From the NCBI GenBank assembly GCA_023078555.1, contig CM041197.1, positions 6,779,810 to 6,843,809 on the forward strand: a stretch of DNA of 64,000 nt, written 5' to 3'. The notes beneath the pieces are model-generated. The model was not told the origin of the DNA. It saw nothing but the letters and a program-made list of their open reading frames with translations, and did no database searches. The stretch is from Ulva prolifera (lineage: Eukaryota > Chlorophyta > Ulvophyceae > Ulvales > Ulvaceae). This document shows, piece after piece, positions 59,040 to 64,000 of this stretch (its first letter is position 1; every line of letters begins with the position of its first letter). The position numbers and the translations under genes are program-made.

Positions 59040-61228
59040 AAAAGTTCACAGGCGCTGTATATGGCATGCATTTACTCAGCGAGAAGAGAATTCGACACAT
59101 TGGATCAGAGCACTACTCTAGAAAACACTTATCACAAGACATAGGTGTGTGTGACCTTTGCGCACGTCCGTTAAGAGCAACAAACTTCCCTGTCACCTTG
59201 AAGTTGAAAAGTTCACAGGTGCTGAATATGTAATGTATTGGCTCATCGAGAAAAGTTTTTCCACACGTCGAAGTTGAGTGCTTTACTACAACACACTCTA
59301 CACATGACATAGGTGTGTGTGACCTTTGCGCACGTCCGTTAAAGCGCAACCGGCTTCCCTGTCACCTAGTAGTAGAAAAGTTCATAGGTGCTGAATATGA
59401 AATGTATTGGCTCATCGAGAAAAGATTTTCCACACGTCGAAGTTGAGTGCTTTACTACAACACACTTAACACCAGCCATAGGCGTGTGTGACCTTTGCGC
59501 ACGTCCGTTGACGAGCAACCGGCTTCCCTGTCACCTAGTAGTAGAAAAGTTCATAGGTGCTGAATATGTAATGTATTGGCTCATCGAGAAAAGATTTTCC
59601 ACACGTCGAAGTTGAGTGCTTTACTACAACACACTTAACACAAGCCATAGGCGTGTGTGACCTTTGCGCACGTCCGTTGACGAGCAACCGGCTTCCCTGT
59701 CACCTAGTAGTTGAAAAGTTCACAGGCGCTGTATATGGCATGCATTTACTCAGCGAGAAGAGAATTCGACACATTGGATCAGAGCACTTCTCTAGAAAAC
59801 ACTTATCACAAGACATAGGTGTGTGTGACCTTTGCGCACGTTCGTTAAGAGCAACATGCTTCCCTGTCACCTTGAAGTCGAAAAGTTCACAGGTGCTGAA
59901 TATGTAATGTATTGGCTCATCGAGAAAAGTTTTCCCACACGTAAAAGTTGAGTGCTTTACTACAACACACTTAACACAAGCCATAGGTGTGTGTGACCTT
60001 TGCGCACGTCCATTGACGAGCAACCGGCTTCCCTGTCACCTAGTAGTTGAAAAGTTCACAGGCGCTGTATATGGCATGCATTTACTCAGCGAGAAGAGAA
60101 TTCGACACATTGGATCAGAGCACTTCTCTAGAAAACACTTATCACAAGACATAGGTGTGTGTGACCTTTGCGCACGTTCGTAAAGAGCAACATGCTTCCC
60201 TGTCACCTTGAAGTCGAAAAGTTCACAGGTGATGAATATGTAATGTATTGGCTCATCTAGAAAGGTTTTTCCACACGTTGAAGTTGATCGCTTTACTACA
60301 ACACACGCTACACATAACATAGGTGTGTGGGACCTTTGCGCACGTCCGTTAAAGCGCAACCGGCTTCCCTGTCACCTAAAAGTTGAAAAGTTCACAGGTG
60401 CTGAACATGTAATGTATTGGCTCATCGAGAAAAGATTTTCCACACGTCGAAGTTGAGTGCTTTACTACAACACACTTAACACAAGCCATAGGCGTGTGTG
60501 ACCTTTGCGCACGTCCGTTGACGAGCAACCGGCTTCCCTGTCACCTAGTAGTTGAAAAGTTCACAGGCGCTGTATATGGCATGCATTTACTCAGCGAGAA
60601 GAGAATTCGACACATTGGATCAGAGCACTACTCTAGAAAACACTTATCACAAGACATAGGTGTGTGTGACCTTTGCGCACGTCCGTTAAGAGCAACAAAC
60701 TTCCCTGTCACCTTGAAGTTGAAAAGTTCACAGGTGATGAATATGTAATGTATTGGCTCATCGAGAAAAGATTTTCCACACGTCGAAGTTGAGTGCTTTA
60801 CTACAACACTCTCTTCACATGACATAGGTTTGTGTGACCTTTGCGCACGTCCGTTAAAGCGCAACCGGCTTCCCTGTCACCTAGTAGTTGAAAAGTTCAC
60901 AGGTGCTGAATATGTAATGTATTGGCTCATCGAGAAAAGATTTTCCACACGTCGAAGTTGAGTGCTTTACTACAACACACTTAACACAAGCCATAGGCGT
61001 GTGTGACCTTTGCGCACGTCCGTTAAAGCGCAACCGGCTTCCCTGTCACCTAGTAGTAGAAAAGTTCATAGGTGCTGAATATGTAATGTATTGGCTCATC
61101 GAGAAAAGATTTTCCACACGTCGAAGTTGAGTGCTTTACTACAACACACTTAACACAAGCCATAGGCGTGTGTGACCTTTGCGCACGTCCGTTGACGAGC
61201 AACCGGCTTCCCTGTCACCTAGTAGTTG
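59040..61228 (+). repeat. 2189-bp tandem duplication, copy 1
   Basis: B at 59040, 59714, 60050 and 60555. Carries two rare bases, 'gttgatcgc' (60,289) and 'ataggtttgtg' (60,830), both repeated exactly 2189 bp later. Much of it is also 1515 bp from 57.5-59.2 kb. Confidence 0.88.
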
Positions 61229-63417
61229 AAAAGTTCACAGGCGCTGTATATGGCATGCATTTACTCAGCGAGAAGAGAATTCGACACATTGGATCAGAGC
61301 ACTACTCTAGAAAACACTTATCACAAGACATAGGTGTGTGTGACCTTTGCGCACGTCCGTTAAGAGCAACAAACTTCCCTGTCACCTTGAAGTTGAAAAG
61401 TTCACAGGTGCTGAATATGTAATGTATTGGCTCATCGAGAAAAGTTTTTCCACACGTCGAAGTTGAGTGCTTTACTACAACACACTCTACACATGACATA
61501 GGTGTGTGTGACCTTTGCGCACGTCCGTTAAAGCGCAACCGGCTTCCCTGTCACCTAGTAGTAGAAAAGTTCATAGGTGCTGAATATGAAATGTATTGGC
61601 TCATCGAGAAAAGATTTTCCACACGTCGAAGTTGAGTGCTTTACTACAACACACTTAACACCAGCCATAGGCGTGTGTGACCTTTGCGCACGTCCGTTGA
61701 CGAGCAACCGGCTTCCCTGTCACCTAGTAGTAGAAAAGTTCATAGGTGCTGAATATGTAATGTATTGGCTCATCGAGAAAAGATTTTCCACACGTCGAAG
61801 TTGAGTGCTTTACTACAACACACTTAACACAAGCCATAGGCGTGTGTGACCTTTGCGCACGTCCGTTGACGAGCAACCGGCTTCCCTGTCACCTAGTAGT
61901 TGAAAAGTTCACAGGCGCTGTATATGGCATGCATTTACTCAGCGAGAAGAGAATTCGACACATTGGATCAGAGCACTTCTCTAGAAAACACTTATCACAA
62001 GACATAGGTGTGTGTGACCTTTGCGCACGTTCGTTAAGAGCAACATGCTTCCCTGTCACCTTGAAGTCGAAAAGTTCACAGGTGCTGAATATGTAATGTA
62101 TTGGCTCATCGAGAAAAGTTTTCCCACACGTAAAAGTTGAGTGCTTTACTACAACACACTTAACACAAGCCATAGGTGTGTGTGACCTTTGCGCACGTCC
62201 ATTGACGAGCAACCGGCTTCCCTGTCACCTAGTAGTTGAAAAGTTCACAGGCGCTGTATATGGCATGCATTTACTCAGCGAGAAGAGAATTCGACACATT
62301 GGATCAGAGCACTTCTCTAGAAAACACTTATCACAAGACATAGGTGTGTGTGACCTTTGCGCACGTTCGTAAAGAGCAACATGCTTCCCTGTCACCTTGA
62401 AGTCGAAAAGTTCACAGGTGATGAATATGTAATGTATTGGCTCATCTAGAAAGGTTTTTCCACACGTTGAAGTTGATCGCTTTACTACAACACACGCTAC
62501 ACATAACATAGGTGTGTGGGACCTTTGCGCACGTCCGTTAAAGCGCAACCGGCTTCCCTGTCACCTAAAAGTTGAAAAGTTCACAGGTGCTGAACATGTA
62601 ATGTATTGGCTCATCGAGAAAAGATTTTCCACACGTCGAAGTTGAGTGCTTTACTACAACACACTTAACACAAGCCATAGGCGTGTGTGACCTTTGCGCA
62701 CGTCCGTTGACGAGCAACCGGCTTCCCTGTCACCTAGTAGTTGAAAAGTTCACAGGCGCTGTATATGGCATGCATTTACTCAGCGAGAAGAGAATTCGAC
62801 ACATTGGATCAGAGCACTACTCTAGAAAACACTTATCACAAGACATAGGTGTGTGTGACCTTTGCGCACGTCCGTTAAGAGCAACAAACTTCCCTGTCAC
62901 CTTGAAGTTGAAAAGTTCACAGGTGATGAATATGTAATGTATTGGCTCATCGAGAAAAGATTTTCCACACGTCGAAGTTGAGTGCTTTACTACAACACTC
63001 TCTTCACATGACATAGGTTTGTGTGACCTTTGCGCACGTCCGTTAAAGCGCAACCGGCTTCCCTGTCACCTAGTAGTTGAAAAGTTCACAGGTGCTGAAT
63101 ATGTAATGTATTGGCTCATCGAGAAAAGATTTTCCACACGTCGAAGTTGAGTGCTTTACTACAACACACTTAACACAAGCCATAGGCGTGTGTGACCTTT
63201 GCGCACGTCCGTTAAAGCGCAACCGGCTTCCCTGTCACCTAGTAGTAGAAAAGTTCATAGGTGCTGAATATGTAATGTATTGGCTCATCGAGAAAAGATT
63301 TTCCACACGTCGAAGTTGAGTGCTTTACTACAACACACTTAACACAAGCCATAGGCGTGTGTGACCTTTGCGCACGTCCGTTGACGAGCAACCGGCTTCC
63401 CTGTCACCTAGTAGTTG
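61229..63417 (+). repeat. 2189-bp tandem duplication, copy 2
   Basis: B at 61229, 61903, 62239 and 62744, with 'gttgatcgc' at 62,478 and 'ataggtttgtg' at 63,019. The match ends at the B at 63418, which is of the 'caattatc' subtype. Confidence 0.88.
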
Positions 63418-64000
63418 AAAAGTTCACAGGCGCTGTATATGGCATGCATTTACTCAGCGAGAAGAGAATTCGACACATTGGATCAGAGCACTACTCTAGA
63501 AAACAATTATCACAAGACATAGGTGTGTGTGACCTTTGCGCACGTCCGTTAAGAGCAACATGCTTCCCTGTCACCTTGAAGTCGAAAAGTTCACAGGTGA
63601 TGAATATGTAATGTATTGGCTCATCTAGAAAGGTTTTTCCACACGTTGAAGTTGATTGCTTTACTACAACACACTTAACACAAGCCATAGGTGTGTGTGA
63701 CCTTTGCGCACGTCCATTGACGAGCAACCGGCTTCCCTGTCACCTAGTAGTTGAAAAGTTCACAGGCGCTGTATATGGCATGCATTTACTCAGCGAGAAG
63801 AGAATTCGACACATTGGATCAGAGCACTTCTCTAGAAAACACTTATCACAAGACATAGGTGTGTGTGACCTTTGCGCACGTTCGTTAAGAGCAACATGCT
63901 TCCCTGTCACCTTGAAGTCGAAAAGTTCACAGGTGATGAATATGTAATGTATTGGCTCATCTAGAAAGGTTTTTCCACACGTTGAAGTTGATTGCTTTAC

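Larger units (their letters stand above)
1..64000 (+). repeat. Satellite DNA array of ~168-bp monomers, fills the window
   Basis: The whole window is head-to-tail satellite monomers in one orientation, with no unrelated sequence between them. With monomers started at 'aaaagttcac' I count 124 B monomers (167 bp), 256 A-class monomers (mostly 169 bp) and an 80-bp partial monomer at the right end; these lengths sum exactly to 64,000. Both window ends lie inside the array. Monomer length is close to a nucleosome repeat, as in many centromeric satellites of animals and plants; that comparison is general knowledge and the centromeric role is inference. I do not recognise the monomer as a named family. 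No gene, tRNA, rRNA, transposon, LTR, telomere repeat or microsatellite was seen. Confidence 0.97.
56347..64000 (+). repeat. Monomer map, part 8 (A-rich)
   Basis: B monomers start at 56347, 56683, 57863, 58199, 58535, 59040, 59714, 60050, 60555, 61229, 61903, 62239, 62744, 63418 and 63754. The 170+167 pair is at 57019. The window ends 80 bases into an A2 monomer that begins at 63921, so the array continues to the right. Confidence 0.93.

Noticed and set aside
1..64000. CRISPR array
   Set aside because: Repeats are 167-170 bp and directly adjacent, with no unique spacers.
1..64000. Human alpha satellite or Arabidopsis 178-bp centromere repeat
   Set aside because: Length is similar but I see no similarity to the monomer sequences of either family; length alone is not identity.
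1..64000. Assembly artefact (the same stretch inserted repeatedly)
   Set aside because: Copies at each offset carry their own private substitutions, and offsets change at identifiable exchange points. Copy number could still be wrong in places; only spanning reads can settle it.

Overview
The window is one uninterrupted satellite DNA array. It contains no gene, RNA gene, transposon, or single-copy sequence that I can support. Every base falls in head-to-tail monomers of about 168 bp, all in the same orientation, and the array runs off both ends. Thousands of tandem, same-orientation, non-coding monomers with nested higher-order repeats point to a eukaryotic centromeric, pericentromeric or other heterochromatic block. 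I do not recognise the monomer as a named satellite, so I do not name a species. Reference A is about 45% G+C and, unusually for a satellite, is not short of CpG.

Using a phase that starts each monomer at 'aaaagttcac', I count 380 complete monomers plus an 80-bp partial one at the right end. There are 124 B monomers (167 bp) and 256 A-class monomers. The A class comprises 236 of 169 bp, seven of 170 bp, five A/B hybrids of 168 bp, seven A/B hybrids of 167 bp, and one truncated chimera of 129 bp. These lengths sum to exactly 64,000. A and B are about 80% identical by hand alignment, with two 1-bp gaps; most differences lie in the first 95 bases. B never follows B. Each B is preceded by an A monomer with one particular tail ('ttgacgagcaacc'), so the basic unit is a 336-bp A-B dimer with one to five extra A-class monomers added.

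Layout: dimer-rich domains (about one B per 400 bp) lie near 0-8.4, 13.8-17.7, 21-25.4 and 44.2-55.3 kb. A-rich domains (about one B per 650 bp or more) lie near 9-13.8, 17.7-21, 25.4-44.2 and 55.3-64 kb. On top of this are nested higher-order duplications with offsets of 336, 674, 1008, 1516, 2186/2858, 2187/2523, 2189, 2358, 3330, 3367, 3537, 5391, 7744/8080, 11079 and 45242 bp. Many are tied together by shared single-base variants. They record repeated unequal exchange, and some dimer losses leave recognisable chimeric monomers. The single clear break in periodicity is a 207-bp out-of-register deletion at about 34,728.

Nothing here works as a gene system. The many short open frames on both strands repeat with the monomer, change frame at A/B junctions, and are broken by stops in some subfamilies. 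The element most likely to have a function is the nearly invariant block 'gtgacctttgcgcacgt' found in essentially all monomers, which overlaps a short dyad. Whether any protein binds it cannot be told from sequence.
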